From: [Flavobacterium] thermophilum
GTDB lineage: Bacteria > Bacillota > Bacilli > Bacillales > Anoxybacillaceae
DNA: 64,000 bases
Assembly: GCA_900450595.1 (NCBI GenBank)
Contig: UGGS01000001.1
Span: 1,860,001 to 1,924,000 of the forward strand
Reading direction: 5' to 3'
The notes beneath the pieces were generated by a model. It saw only the letters and a program-made list of their open reading frames with translations, had not been told where the DNA came from and did not search any database. This document shows positions 42,539 to 51,655 of this stretch, piece after piece (within the stretch, counting starts at the first letter, position 1; each line of letters opens with the position of its first letter). Made by a program: the position numbers and the translations under genes.

Positions 42539-44273
42539 GGAAATGAATCGTAAACTCGGTGCCGCGCCCGACTTCGCTCGCCACCGTAATGTAGCCGCGA
42601 TGCGCCTCGACCAAGTGCTTGACGATCGAAAGGCCCAACCCCGTTCCGCCGGAATCGCGGCTGCGCGCCTTGTCGACGCGGTAAAAACGCTCAAAAATGC
42701 GCGGGATTTCTTTTTCCTCAATGCCGATTCCGGTGTCTTTCACATGGATCAGCACTTCTTTCTTCGTCTCTTCCGCCTCGACAGCGACCCGTCCGTGCTC
42801 CGGCGTATACGTGATGGCGTTGGCGAGCAAGTTCAGCAAAATTTGCTTCATCCGATTTCTGTCACCGCGGATGACAAGCCCGGATGGCGATTCGATATGC
42901 AAATCAATTTGTTTTTCCGCCGCTTTTTGGCGAAACACAGCAGCCGCTTCGGCGATGACTTGAGCGATATCCACGTCTTCGAGTTGCAGCTGAAATCCGT
43001 GCTGCTCGATTTTCGACAAGTCCAACAGTTCCTCAACGAGCGTTTGCAGCCGTTCGCTTTCTTTTAAGATGATGGTCAAAAAATGCTCAAGCGCCGCTTC
43101 ATCCTTCATAGCGCCATCCAATAGCGTTTCGGCGAATCCTTTGATGGACGTCACCGGCGTTTTCAACTCGTGCGAAACGTTGGCGACAAAGTCTTTGCGG
43201 ATTTGCTCAAGGCGCTTCAGCTCCGTAATGTCATGAAACACGACGACAATCCCTTTCCATTCGGCGTTCGTGCCAATGATGGGAGCCCCGTATACATCGA
43301 AATGTTTCCGCTCGATGCCAATCGTCAGCCGCATATGCCGGCGCATCGTCGTTTCAGTGATGAAAATATCATCGATAAACCGGACGATGTCGCGGTGCGG
43401 CAGCACATCGGCGTACGGACGGTACAAACAATCCGACGGATCGAGATGAAACTGAGTCTGGAACGCCCGATTGATGAGAGAAATATGTCCGCGGTGGTCA
43501 ATAAACAACAGGCCGCTGCCGACGTTTTCAATGAGCGTGTGAAGCCGATCGGTCTGAATTTCCCGCGCCCTGCTCATCTCCTGCAAATGGCGGGCCAGCC
43601 GGTTGATCGAGCGCACAAGCATCCCGGCCTCGTTATATTCACCATCGGGCACACGGGCGGCGTAATTGCCTTTTTCCAGCTCAAACGCCACTTTCGTCGC
43701 TTCTTCAATCGGCTTCATATATTGATTGGCGATTTTCCAGACGAGGGCGATGATGACAACGAGCGCCATCCCGAGGCTGCTCGTGAGCACGCCCCAAATT
43801 TGTTGGTTCACTTTTTTCAGTGAGCTCGTCGGCGTGCTTAACACGACATAGCCGTCTCGCTCCGAGCCGCGTCCGTATGGAGCGATGTAATAGTATACAT
43901 CGTTCGCTTTTTCAATAACCGAAAAGCGCGGAAACTGCTGTTTGCGCAAAATGGTGCGGATGATGCGCTCATGGTCTTCATCGCTGATCGCCGCGATGCG
44001 CCCACTGTCAAAGCGCACTTGTTCATTTCGGTCAAGCACCGTGATGCGCGATGACAGCTCGTCCCCCATGTCGTGCAAGTCGATGCGAATTTGCTCAAGC
44101 GGCTCGTTTTCAAGCAAAATGGCGAGCGCTTTCGCCTCTTTTTCCATCCGCTTGTTCATCGTCTCGGCGTAAAACTGTTTGAGCAGTTGTCCAAGCAGCA
44201 AACCGAGGGCGATCAAAACCGTGACGATGAGCGTGATGAGCCAAAACAACAGCCGGTTGCGCAAGCTATCCAT
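42522..44273 (-). CDS. phoR: Phosphate-regulon sensor histidine kinase
   Basis: 583 residues from the ATG at 44273. Two membrane helices (about 8-30 and 150-172) enclose an extracellular PAS-like domain; HAMP and PAS domains follow; then HisKA with His368 in FVANVSHELKTPVTS and a HATPase domain with N box NLLANAITYTPEHG, DTGIGI and GGTGLGLSIV. It phosphorylates PhoP under phosphate limitation. It overlaps the end of phoP by 8 bases, so expression is coupled. Confidence 0.95.
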   Translation of the reverse strand: MDSLRNRLLFWLITLIVTVLIALGLLLGQLLKQFYAETMNKRMEKEAKALAILLENEPLEQIRIDLHDMGDELSSRITVLDRNEQVRFDSGRIAAISDEDHERIIRTILRKQQFPRFSVIEKANDVYYYIAPYGRGSERDGYVVLSTPTSSLKKVNQQIWGVLTSSLGMALVVIIALVWKIANQYMKPIEEATKVAFELEKGNYAARVPDGEYNEAGMLVRSINRLARHLQEMSRAREIQTDRLHTLIENVGSGLLFIDHRGHISLINRAFQTQFHLDPSDCLYRPYADVLPHRDIVRFIDDIFITETTMRRHMRLTIGIERKHFDVYGAPIIGTNAEWKGIVVVFHDITELKRLEQIRKDFVANVSHELKTPVTSIKGFAETLLDGAMKDEAALEHFLTIILKESERLQTLVEELLDLSKIEQHGFQLQLEDVDIAQVIAEAAAVFRQKAAEKQIDLHIESPSGLVIRGDRNRMKQILLNLLANAITYTPEHGRVAVEAEETKKEVLIHVKDTGIGIEEKEIPRIFERFYRVDKARSRDSGGTGLGLSIVKHLVEAHRGYITVASEVGRGTEFTIHFPKPER

Positions 44274-44973
44274 GCCGCTTGGGCTCCTCCAGTTTGTAGC
44301 CGAGGCCGCGCACCGTTTTGATGTATGCCGGTTTTTTCGTGTCCTCTTCGATTTTCTCGCGCAAATGGCTGATATGGACATCGACAATGCGCGTATCGCC
44401 GGCAAAATCATAGTTCCATACCGCGCCGAGCAGCTGGTCGCGCGTCAGCACCCGCCCTTTATGCCGCGCCAAATACAGGAGCAGCTCAAATTCTTTCGGC
44501 GTCAGCTCGAGCGGCTTGCCGCTGATCGCCGCCTCATATCGCTCTGGAAAAATCTCGAGCCGGCCGACGGCAAGCCGCTCGCCCGCCTCCGCCGCCGGCT
44601 GTGCAATCTCCGTACGGCGCAAGATCGCCTTCACCCGCGCAACGACTTCCCGCGGGCTGAACGGCTTGGTCATATAATCGTCGGCGCCAAGCTCGAGGCC
44701 AAGCACTTTGTCAAACTCGTCATCGCGGGCCGTCAGCATTAAAATCGGCGTCATGATTTGCTGCTGACGGAGCCGCTTGCACACTTCGACACCGTCAAGC
44801 TTCGGCAGCATCAAGTCCAAAATGATGAGCGCCGGCTGTTCGGACGCCACTTTGGCGAGCGCTTCTTCGCCGTCATAGGCAGCCACAGCTTGAAAGCCGG
44901 CTTTCTCCAAGTTGTACGCCAACAATGTCACGATCGGCTGTTCGTCATCAACGACTAAAATTTTTTTTTCCAT
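44266..44973 (-). CDS. phoP: Phosphate-regulon response regulator PhoP
   Basis: 235 residues from ATG 44973 (GGAGG 6 bases upstream). Receiver domain with acidic pocket Asp9-Asp10 and phospho-acceptor Asp53 in LILDLMLPKLDG, then an OmpR-type winged helix ending DVHISHLREKIEEDTKKPAYIKTVRGLGYKLE. It activates and represses the Pho regulon by binding TTAACA-like repeats; a candidate site stands before phoA at 14638. Adjacent phoR is its kinase. Position between mdh and polA is conserved. Confidence 0.96.
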   Translation of the reverse strand: MEKKILVVDDEQPIVTLLAYNLEKAGFQAVAAYDGEEALAKVASEQPALIILDLMLPKLDGVEVCKRLRQQQIMTPILMLTARDDEFDKVLGLELGADDYMTKPFSPREVVARVKAILRRTEIAQPAAEAGERLAVGRLEIFPERYEAAISGKPLELTPKEFELLLYLARHKGRVLTRDQLLGAVWNYDFAGDTRIVDVHISHLREKIEEDTKKPAYIKTVRGLGYKLEEPKRHG

Positions 44974-45037
44974 GCCGCTCCTCCGTTTCATCCGATAGTT
45001 TCTGCCCTTATGATACCATAACTCGCGATTTGTCACA

Positions 45038-45096
45038 GAAAAAAATAAAGAGACTGCTCCCCCGGCGGGCAAGCAGCCCCGCAAGGAACAGTCTCT
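45038..45096 (-). terminator. Terminator between maoC and phoP
   Basis: GAGACTG..CC and GG..CAGTCTC arms around a G/C-rich loop, followed by TTTATTTTTTT on the minus strand. It separates the maoC transcript from phoPR. Confidence 0.85.
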
Positions 45097-45142
45097 CGCA
45101 CGTTGTCGCCGGCTTTTGGCCGCCGGCGAAACACGATTCCGG

Positions 45143-45610
45143 TCAAAAATTTTCCAAAACCCGGCCATCAAAACGCGGCAAGGCGTGCGGCGGACAGACG
45201 GACAACGTTCCATCCAGCACCGTCTCCGTCCCGCGCGTCGCGGTCACGGCCAAGGTGACGCAATGGCCTTCCTCATCCACCCCGGTCACTTCGAGCAAAA
45301 ATTCGAGCGTCTCATAATGGTAAACCGGGCGGAGAAAGCGGATGTCCTGCCGGGTGATGTAGCTTCCCGGACCGGGCAAATATTTGGAGACCGCCGACGT
45401 AATCATCCCCGTCAACATAATCGGCGGCACAACCGGCCGGCCGAGCGGCGTCTGCGAAGCGTAGTCATGTTGGATGTAAAGCGGGTTGGCATCATCGGTC
45501 AGTCCAAGGTAAAGAAGCAAGTCTTTGTCCTCAATGGACGCCTGAAAGACAAGTTTTTCTCCAACCTGAATCTCCCCGATCGTTCTCCCGGGTTTCCGTT
45601 TTTTCAACAC
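45143..45610 (-). CDS. MaoC-like (hot-dog fold) dehydratase
   Basis: 155 residues with a hot-dog fold: the MaoC core DDANPLYIQHDYASQTPLGRPVVPPIMLTGM with the hydratase-type Asp/His region, followed by strands up to LDGTLSVCPP. MaoC proteins hydrate enoyl-CoA or act in related acyl-CoA chemistry; the substrate here is not evident. GTG at 45610 is preceded by AAAGGGGTGG. A consensus cre site lies 19 bases before the start, so glucose repression through CcpA is probable, which fits fatty-acid use. Confidence 0.8.
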   Translation of the reverse strand: MLKKRKPGRTIGEIQVGEKLVFQASIEDKDLLLYLGLTDDANPLYIQHDYASQTPLGRPVVPPIMLTGMITSAVSKYLPGPGSYITRQDIRFLRPVYHYETLEFLLEVTGVDEEGHCVTLAVTATRGTETVLDGTLSVCPPHALPRFDGRVLENF

Positions 45611-45628
45611 GTTCCCACCCCTTTGTCT

Positions 45629-45642
45629 AGAAAGCGCTTTCA
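45629..45642. promoter_or_regulatory. Catabolite-responsive element (cre) upstream of maoC
   Basis: On the minus strand TGAAAGCGCTTTCT fits TGWAARCGYTWNCW at every position. It sits between the mdh terminator and the maoC start. With no strong promoter between it and mdh, CcpA may act as a block to read-through or to an upstream promoter. Confidence 0.75.
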
Positions 45643-45652
45643 GTCATCACGA

Positions 45653-45684
45653 GCAAAAATTCGGGACAACGCCCGAATTTTTGC
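45653..45684 (-). terminator. Terminator of citZ-icd-mdh
   Basis: GCAAAAATTCGGG and CCCGAATTTTTGC form a perfect 13-bp stem with T-rich 3' arm, just after the mdh stop. Confidence 0.85.
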
Positions 45685-45691
45685 CTTTTCG

Positions 45692-46630
45692 TTATTCCAA
45701 CACGCGCATGACGTTTTTGACCGATTCGACCGATTTGGCCAGCGCCGCTTTTTCATCTTCGGTCAGCTCGAGCTCGATCACTTTCTCGATGCCGTTGCCG
45801 CCCAAGATCGTCGGCACTCCCAGGTAAATCCCTTCATAGCCGTACTCGCCCTCAAGGTAGGCGATCGCCGGCAAAATGCGGCGCTGGTCTTTCAAAATCG
45901 CTTCGACCATTTCGACGAGCGAGGCGGCCGGCGCGTAGTAGGCGCTGCCGTTGCCGAGCAAGTTGACGATCTCGCCGCCGCCTTTGCGCGTCCGCTCAAC
46001 GATGGCGTCCAAACGGTCTTTCGGAATGAGCTTCTCGAGCGGAATGCCGCCGGCGTACGAGTAGCGGACGAGCGGCACCATGTCATCGCCATGGCCGCCC
46101 AGCACGAAGCCGGTGACATCTTTCACCGAAATGTTCAGCTCTTGGGCGACGAACGTGCGGAAGCGCGCCGTGTCCAACACCCCCGACTGACCGATGACGC
46201 GGTTTTTCGGAAAGCCGGACTCTTTGAAGACCGTGTACGTCATCGCATCGACCGGGTTCGTCAGGACGATGATGTAGCAGTTTGGTGAGTATTTGACGAC
46301 TTCTTTCGTCACTTGTTTCATAATTTTTTGGTTCGTCGTCACCAAGTCGTCGCGGCTCATCCCCGGTTTGCGGGCGATGCCGGCCGTAATGACGACGATG
46401 TCGGAATCGGCCGTGTCGGCATAATCCGACGTACCGATAATGTTGGCGTCAAAGCCGAGCACCGGGCTCGACTCGAGCATGTCAAGCGCCTTCCCTTTCG
46501 TTGGGTTCTCAAGCTGTGGAATATCGACCAACACGACGTCGCCAAGCTCTTTTTGCGCCAGCAGGAACGCTGTCGTCGCCCCCGTGAATCCGGCGCCGAT
46601 CACCGAGATCTTCTTCCGTTTCATCGCCAT
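45692..46630 (-). CDS. mdh: Malate dehydrogenase (LDH-like type)
   Basis: 312 residues. NAD-binding [15 protein letters not shown], the Arg-rich substrate loop [14 protein letters not shown], and catalytic His in [12 protein letters not shown] are intact. It belongs to the LDH-like MDH group of Bacillus. It oxidises malate to oxaloacetate in the TCA cycle. Third gene of citZ-icd-mdh, 25 bases after icd. Confidence 0.97.
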   Translation of the reverse strand: MAMKRKKISVIGAGFTGATTAFLLAQKELGDVVLVDIPQLENPTKGKALDMLESSPVLGFDANIIGTSDYADTADSDIVVITAGIARKPGMSRDDLVTTNQKIMKQVTKEVVKYSPNCYIIVLTNPVDAMTYTVFKESGFPKNRVIGQSGVLDTARFRTFVAQELNISVKDVTGFVLGGHGDDMVPLVRYSYAGGIPLEKLIPKDRLDAIVERTRKGGGEIVNLLGNGSAYYAPAASLVEMVEAILKDQRRILPAIAYLEGEYGYEGIYLGVPTILGGNGIEKVIELELTEDEKAALAKSVESVKNVMRVLE

Positions 46631-46654
46631 CGTTTTGCCATCCCTTTCGTTAAA

Positions 46655-47926
46655 TTAGTCCATATTGCGGATGAGCGCATCGGCAAATTCCGAACATTTC
46701 ACTTCGGTTGCCCCTTCCATCAGGCGGGCAAAGTCGTACGTGACGATTTTGGCGGCAATCGTTTTTTCCATCGCCTGGATGATGAGCTTCGTCGCTTCGT
46801 TCCAGCCGAGATGCTCAAACATCATGACGCCCGAGAGAATGACGGACGACGGATTGACTTTGTCAAGACCGGCGTATTTCGGCGCCGTGCCGTGCGTCGC
46901 CTCGAAAATGGCGTGGCCGGTTTCGTAGTTGATGTTGGCCCCCGGCGCGATGCCGATGCCGCCGACTTGAGCGGCCAGCGCGTCGGAAATGTAGTCGCCG
47001 TTTAAGTTCATCGTCGCGATGACGTCAAATTCGCGCGGACGCGTCAAAATTTGCTGCAGGAAGATGTCGGCGATAACGTCTTTGACGATGATTTTGCCGG
47101 CTGCTTCCGCTTCCGCCATCGCTTTGTTCGCCGCCTCTTTGCCCTCGGCTTCGACGATCCGATCGTATTGCGCCCACGTGAACACTTTATCGCCGAATTC
47201 TTGTTCGGCAAGCTCATAGCCCCAGTTTTTAAACGCGCCTTCCGTGAACTTCATAATGTTCCCTTTATGGACGAGCGTCACCGACTTGCGGCCGTGTTCG
47301 ATCGCATAGTTGATCGCCGCGCGCACAAGCCGTTTCGTCCCTTGTTCGGAAATCGGCTTAATGCCGATGCCGGACGTTTCCGGGAAACGGATTTTGCGCA
47401 CGCCCATTTCGTTTTGCAAGAAGTCGATCACTTTTTTCACTTCCGGCGTTCCTTTGGCGTATTCAATGCCGGCGTAAATGTCTTCCGTGTTCTCGCGGAA
47501 AATGACCATATCGGTGTCTTCCGGACGTTTGACCGGCGACGGAACGCCAGGAAAGTAGCGGACCGGGCGCAGGCAGACAAACAGGTCGAGCTCTTGGCGG
47601 AGCGCGACGTTGAGCGAACGGATGCCGCCGCCGACCGGCGTCGTCAACGGCCCTTTAATGGCGATTATGTATTCGCGGATCGTCTCAAGCGTTTCATCCG
47701 GAAGCCAGCTGCCCGTCAGCTTGTACGCTTTTTCGCCGGCGAGCACTTCCTTCCAAACGATTTTTTTCTCACCTTTGTACGCTTTTTCCACCGCTGCTTC
47801 GAGCACGCGCGAAGCGGCCGCCCAAATGTCCGGGCCGGTTCCATCCCCTTCAATAAACGGAATGATCGGATTGTTTGGAACATTGAGCACACCATTGGTG
47901 ACAGTAATTTTTTCCCCTTGCGTCAC
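46655..47926 (-). CDS. icd: Isocitrate dehydrogenase (NADP)
   Basis: 423 residues from a GTG at 47926 giving [14 protein letters not shown], which matches the known Bacillus start; GGGGG is 8 bases upstream. Family motifs: [29 protein letters not shown], the phosphorylatable/substrate Ser in FPETSGIG, and the [12 protein letters not shown] coenzyme loop of the NADP type. It converts isocitrate to 2-oxoglutarate. A perfect 28-base palindrome separates it from citZ. Confidence 0.97.
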   Translation of the reverse strand: MTQGEKITVTNGVLNVPNNPIIPFIEGDGTGPDIWAAASRVLEAAVEKAYKGEKKIVWKEVLAGEKAYKLTGSWLPDETLETIREYIIAIKGPLTTPVGGGIRSLNVALRQELDLFVCLRPVRYFPGVPSPVKRPEDTDMVIFRENTEDIYAGIEYAKGTPEVKKVIDFLQNEMGVRKIRFPETSGIGIKPISEQGTKRLVRAAINYAIEHGRKSVTLVHKGNIMKFTEGAFKNWGYELAEQEFGDKVFTWAQYDRIVEAEGKEAANKAMAEAEAAGKIIVKDVIADIFLQQILTRPREFDVIATMNLNGDYISDALAAQVGGIGIAPGANINYETGHAIFEATHGTAPKYAGLDKVNPSSVILSGVMMFEHLGWNEATKLIIQAMEKTIAAKIVTYDFARLMEGATEVKCSEFADALIRNMD

Positions 47927-47959
47927 GAGTAAAACCCCCAATGCCAGTTTTTTATTGAA

Positions 47960-47987
47960 AAGGCGTGAAGGCGCGCCTTCACGCCTT
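47960..47987. promoter_or_regulatory. 28-base perfect palindrome between citZ and icd
   Basis: AAGGCGTGAAGGCG (47960-47973) is followed at once by its exact complement. On the minus strand the hairpin is followed by TTTCAATAAAAAACTGG, too poor in T for a strong terminator. It may be an attenuator or RNA-stability element adjusting icd-mdh relative to citZ. Confidence 0.6.
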
Positions 47988-47998
47988 GTCCACTTGTT

Positions 47999-49117
47999 TT
48001 AGCCGCGCTCGTCGATCGGCACGTACGCCCGCTTGCCTGGGCCGGTGTACTCAGCGCGCGGACGGATGAGACGGTTGTTGTCATATTGTTCCAAGATGTG
48101 AGCCAACCATCCCGATGTCCGGCTCACGGCAAAAATCGGCGTAAACAAATCATGATCGATTCCTAAACAATGGTAAACCGAAGCGGAATAAAAGTCAACG
48201 TTCGGCGGCAGCGCTTTTTCCGACGTGACAATTTCCTCGATTTTCGTCGACATTTCGTACCAGTGCGGTTCGCCGACGAGCTTCGTCAGTTTTTCCGACA
48301 TTTTCTTCAAGTGCTTGGCGCGCGGGTCGCCTTTCCGATAGACGCGATGACCGAAGCCCATAATTTTTTCTTTGTTGGCGAGCTTCGTGCGGATGTACGG
48401 CTCGACGTTGTCGACCGTGCCGATTTCCGTCAACATTTTCATCACCGCTTCGTTCGCCCCGCCGTGAAGCGGTCCTTTCAACGCGCCGATCGCCGCCGTG
48501 ATGCCGGAATAAATATCGGACAGCGTGGCTACGCAGACGCGCGCCGTAAACGTCGACGCGTTCAACTCATGGTCGGCGTGCAGCACGAGCGCCTTGTTGA
48601 ACGCTTCCGTGGCGATGTCGTCTGGTTCTTTGCCGGTCAGCATGTACAAGAAATTGGCGGCAAAGCTCAAATCTTTGCGCGGCGCAACCGGTTCCAACCC
48701 TTTGCGCACGCGGGCGAAGGCAGTGACAATCGTCGGAATTTTCGCCTGCAGGCGGATCGCTTTCCGGTAGTTCGCTTCTTTCGTCATCACGTCCGCTTCT
48801 TCGTCGTACAGGCCAAGAAGCGAGACGGCAGTGCGCAGCGCGGCCATCGGATGCACGTTCTCAATCGGATAGAGCTTGAAGTGTTCGATGATCTCGCGCG
48901 GGATGTCGGCATTTTCCGCCAATTGCTGTTTCAGCTCCTCGAGCTGTTCTTTCGTGGGCAGCTCGCGGTGCCAAAGCAAATAAATGACTTCTTCAAAGGA
49001 AGCGTTTTCGGCCAAATCGTCGATGTCATAGCCGACATACGTCAATGTATCGTCGATGATTGAGCTGATGCTAGAGGTTGTCGCTACAACTCCTTCCAAA
49101 CCGCGGGTTACCGTCAT
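47999..49117 (-). CDS. citZ: Citrate synthase II
   Basis: 372 residues, the short Gram-positive type. Catalytic His in GALKGPLHGGANEAV, His in IMGFGHRVYRKGDPRA and Asp in VDFYSASVYHCLG are present. It condenses acetyl-CoA and oxaloacetate. First gene of citZ-icd-mdh. AAGGGGAGATTGAC precedes the ATG. The long leader contains a cre-like site. Confidence 0.97.
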   Translation of the reverse strand: MTVTRGLEGVVATTSSISSIIDDTLTYVGYDIDDLAENASFEEVIYLLWHRELPTKEQLEELKQQLAENADIPREIIEHFKLYPIENVHPMAALRTAVSLLGLYDEEADVMTKEANYRKAIRLQAKIPTIVTAFARVRKGLEPVAPRKDLSFAANFLYMLTGKEPDDIATEAFNKALVLHADHELNASTFTARVCVATLSDIYSGITAAIGALKGPLHGGANEAVMKMLTEIGTVDNVEPYIRTKLANKEKIMGFGHRVYRKGDPRAKHLKKMSEKLTKLVGEPHWYEMSTKIEEIVTSEKALPPNVDFYSASVYHCLGIDHDLFTPIFAVSRTSGWLAHILEQYDNNRLIRPRAEYTGPGKRAYVPIDERG

Positions 49118-49217
49118 GTCAATCTCCCCTTTTCTTTATAGTTCCTCGTTCCTGCTTGCCGCTTTACGGCCGGTGAGCGCTTGCTCGAAACAGGCGCAAA
49201 AAACAAGCGCACGCTCT

Positions 49218-49231
49218 CGAAAGTGCTTACA
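49218..49231. promoter_or_regulatory. cre-like site in the citZ leader
   Basis: On the minus strand TGTAAGCACTTTCG fits the cre consensus with two mismatches. It lies about 65-75 bases downstream of the predicted start, comparable to the downstream cre of B. subtilis citZ, where CcpA acts as a roadblock. Confidence 0.5.
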
Positions 49232-49300
49232 TCACCGCGCGGATGCCGCCGCGCTGTGGCGGGGGGCGCCGTTTGACCCGAAAACTAGCTTACGCCTACT

Positions 49301-49329
49301 ATTATAAACAATTATCAGACTTTTGTGAA
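49301..49329 (-). promoter_or_regulatory. Promoter of citZ-icd-mdh
   Basis: Minus strand TTCACA (49324-49329) and TATAAT (49301-49306) are 17 bases apart. Transcription would begin near 49294, giving a ~177-base leader before citZ. Confidence 0.75.
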
Positions 49330-49387
49330 CGGAAATGTATCGTCCTGGCAAAAGACATTACATAAGAATAACGTTCCCCGCCCCAGT

Positions 49388-49843
49388 TCAAAAATATTCT
49401 ACCATTTTTATGACCATATAGGCAATCCCCGCGCCGATCAACGGACCGACCGCCACCCCGTGAAACAGCGACACCGCAATGACCGTGCCAAACACAAGCG
49501 CCGCGGTGATATGTGGGTCATTCGCCAAAAGCGTCACGCCCCCTTTCGCGATCAACGCAACAAGAATGCCAGATAAAAGCGCCACCCAGGCCGCCAACGA
49601 TTGCAGCGAGCCGGCAAGCTGCTTAAGGCCGATCTCCCCGGAGGCAATGGGCGCCAGCACGGCGATCGTAATGAGCGTAATGCCCCAGTTGAGGCCTTTG
49701 GCATGGATCAACGGGAGCAGCCGCTGATCGAGGCCGGCGAGTTTAATGGCAAGCAGCACGACAATCGCGGCAATAAATGATTTGTTTTTCGCCAATAGGC
49801 CGACCAAAAGCAACCCGAGCAAAAACAAGACGGGTTCGTTCAT
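49388..49843 (-). CDS. ytwI: DUF441 membrane protein YtwI
   Basis: 151 residues from ATG 49843 (GAAAGGGCG upstream); the longer frame into the IS is unsupported. Four to five membrane helices, with the conserved ends MNEPVLFLLGLLLVGLLAKN and GVAVGPLIGAGIAYMVIK of DUF441. Function unknown. Its upstream region was cut by the ISLre2 insertion starting 26 bases from its start codon, so its promoter may now come from the IS. Confidence 0.85.
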   Translation of the reverse strand: MNEPVLFLLGLLLVGLLAKNKSFIAAIVVLLAIKLAGLDQRLLPLIHAKGLNWGITLITIAVLAPIASGEIGLKQLAGSLQSLAAWVALLSGILVALIAKGGVTLLANDPHITAALVFGTVIAVSLFHGVAVGPLIGAGIAYMVIKMVEYF

Positions 49844-49857
49844 GATTGTTCGCCCTT

Positions 49858-49868
49858 TCCTCTGAAAC
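49858..49868. repeat. Left copy of 11-bp target-site duplication
   Basis: TCCTCTGAAAC is found here and again at 51577-51587, exactly flanking the ISLre2 element. Such an intact duplication indicates a simple, fairly recent insertion. ISLre2 elements usually duplicate about 9 bp, so two of the bases may match by chance. Confidence 0.8.
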
Positions 49869-51576
49869 GTGTGAGTAAAATATTTGTGGGTGACATTCCG
49901 AAATGATCCCCGACGAGGGTTGCGAACTTTTGTTCGCGACGCTCGTCGGGGCCACCAAGCGAAGCGCGGTAGAAAAAAGCAAATGTCATGCAAAAAGGAC
50001 TCTCTCCCTGCTATGATGGTGATTGTCAACATCAACCGAAAACAGGAGGGAGAGAGTCCATGAAACATCTTACCACAGAATGGCCTTTATTAAAAGAGCT
50101 GGAGGAACAATTAGTCAGAACTCTTCAAAAGGTGTTCGCTGTCTTGTTGGCGGCCCTTTTGGAGGAGGTTGATCAACAACTGGCGGAAGCGCGGGACAAG
50201 CGCCGGTATCAGCTGAAAGACAAACGGCCGACCACGATCCAAACGCTGTTTGGAGAAGTGACGTTTCGACGGAACTACTACTATGATCGGCAGGCGGGGG
50301 CGTATACCTTCTTGCTGGATGCCGAACTGGGCTTTGATGGAGCGCAGTCGATCAGCCCTTGCCTCGAGGAAACGGCGGTCGAGTTGGCCGTAGAGTGCTC
50401 TTCCTACCGCAAAGCAGCCCGTACGTTGGAGTCGATCGTGGGGTATGCGGTCCTAAGCCACGAGGCGATTCGCCAACTGGTGCTGGAGGCCCCTGTCTCG
50501 CTGCACCACCCTGTTTCCCAACGGCACGGCCGAGTGCTGTTTGTGGAGGCGGATGGGCTGTTCATTTCCCGCCAGGGGAAAGGGAAACGGGCGAAAGAAG
50601 AGAAAATCCTGGCGGTTCACGAGGGATGGAAACGAAACGGTTCGCAGCTTGAGCTCGTGAACCGGCGCCACTACCTCCATGAAGGGGAGGGAGACGTGTG
50701 GGAACGGTTTGAAGAGTGGCTGATGAACGAATATGCCTATGATCCGTGCCGGGACCTGTTGATCATCAACGGCGACGCGGCGTCGTGGATCACGGCCTGC
50801 CGGGAGTATTTTGGGAAGCGAGCCTGCTTTCAGCTGGATCGATTTCATGTGGCGCGGGAGCTGCGTCAGTGTCTGTCCGGCCATCCGCGTTGGCGGGAGG
50901 TGCGGAAGAAGCTGGCGAAACAAGACGAAGAGGGGCTTCTCGTGGAGCTGAACAGCGCGGTCGGCACGTTGGAGGACGAAGCGAAAGAGAAGCAGATGGC
51001 TGCCATGATCCGCCGGATCGAGTCGATGCCGGGATGCATCCGGGACTATCGGGAGTGGCTGTCGGAGCAAGGGGTGGAGACGACCGGCATGCGTCCGATG
51101 GGCCACGCCGAGAGCGTGATGAGCCGGTTTGCGCATCGGGTGAAATCCCGCCGCAGCTGGAAAGACCAAGGGCTTCGGGCGTTTCTGAGGGCGATGGCGG
51201 CCCGAATCGACGGGATTTGGCGGAGAAATGGGCAGTTGGTGGAGGAAGAAGAGACCCGAACGGCGGCCTCGGCCTCAACAAAGTCCAAGCGGATCGAACA
51301 GGCCAAACGGAAGGCCGGACGGTTATGGGCAGATGTGGTGCGTCAGAATCTACCGTGTCTGCAGCGGTCATCCGGGACACCGATCCATCAAGCGTTGTCG
51401 GCGCTCCGGGATGGTGGTTGGGTGTAAAAAAATGGAATATCGTATCATCGCCTCAAGATGAGGGATGAGAGTCCGAAAGCGCTTACGATATGAATTCCTG
51501 AAAATGGTTCGCTAACTAGTGATTGACAACGCCCGTAGTGAACCGAAAAAATGTTCTCCACAAAGTCTTGACTGAC
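49869..51576 (+). mobile_element. Complete ISLre2-family insertion sequence
   Basis: A 1.7-kb element between 11-bp direct repeats. Its ends are imperfect inverted repeats: inward from the left GTGTGAG...TTTGTGGGTGACATT, and from the right GTCAGTC...TTTGTGGAGAACATT. It carries one apparently intact transposase gene (50060-51427). The region before the gene has a strong hairpin (CCCCGACGAG with CTCGTCGGGG, 49911-49950). It is inserted between the divergent genes ytwI and ytvI. Confidence 0.88.
50060..51427 (+). CDS. ISLre2-family transposase (UPF0236)
   Basis: 455 residues from ATG 50060 with AGGAGGGAGAGAG upstream; an in-frame ATG 24 codons earlier is disfavoured. The protein fits the UPF0236/ISLre2 family: TIQTLFGEVTFRRNYYYD near residue 60, VLFVEADGLFISRQ near 165 with a catalytic Asp, LLIINGDAASWI near 230 and CFQLDRFHVARELRQ near 255. 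The frame is open throughout, so the element may be active in this genome. Confidence 0.9.
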   Translation: MKHLTTEWPLLKELEEQLVRTLQKVFAVLLAALLEEVDQQLAEARDKRRYQLKDKRPTTIQTLFGEVTFRRNYYYDRQAGAYTFLLDAELGFDGAQSISPCLEETAVELAVECSSYRKAARTLESIVGYAVLSHEAIRQLVLEAPVSLHHPVSQRHGRVLFVEADGLFISRQGKGKRAKEEKILAVHEGWKRNGSQLELVNRRHYLHEGEGDVWERFEEWLMNEYAYDPCRDLLIINGDAASWITACREYFGKRACFQLDRFHVARELRQCLSGHPRWREVRKKLAKQDEEGLLVELNSAVGTLEDEAKEKQMAAMIRRIESMPGCIRDYREWLSEQGVETTGMRPMGHAESVMSRFAHRVKSRRSWKDQGLRAFLRAMAARIDGIWRRNGQLVEEEETRTAASASTKSKRIEQAKRKAGRLWADVVRQNLPCLQRSSGTPIHQALSALRDGGWV

Positions 51577-51587
51577 TCCTCTGAAAC
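51577..51587. repeat. Right copy of 11-bp target-site duplication
   Basis: Same TCCTCTGAAAC as at 49858-49868, directly after the IS right end. Confidence 0.8.
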
Positions 51588-51655
51588 TTGTCTTTTTGCT
51601 TCTTCGTAAAGAAACATGTAATATATCAGTATGGAAAACGAGTGGGGGTGAAACA

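Noticed and set aside
45116..46288. 390-codon open frame antisense to maoC and mdh
   Set aside because: It lies opposite two well-supported genes and has Arg/His/Phe-rich composition typical of a GC-rich antisense shadow; no SD or domain.
49988..50060. Longer N-terminus for the ISLre2 transposase
   Set aside because: The SD AGGAGGGAGAGAG lies inside this extension and directs the start at 50060.
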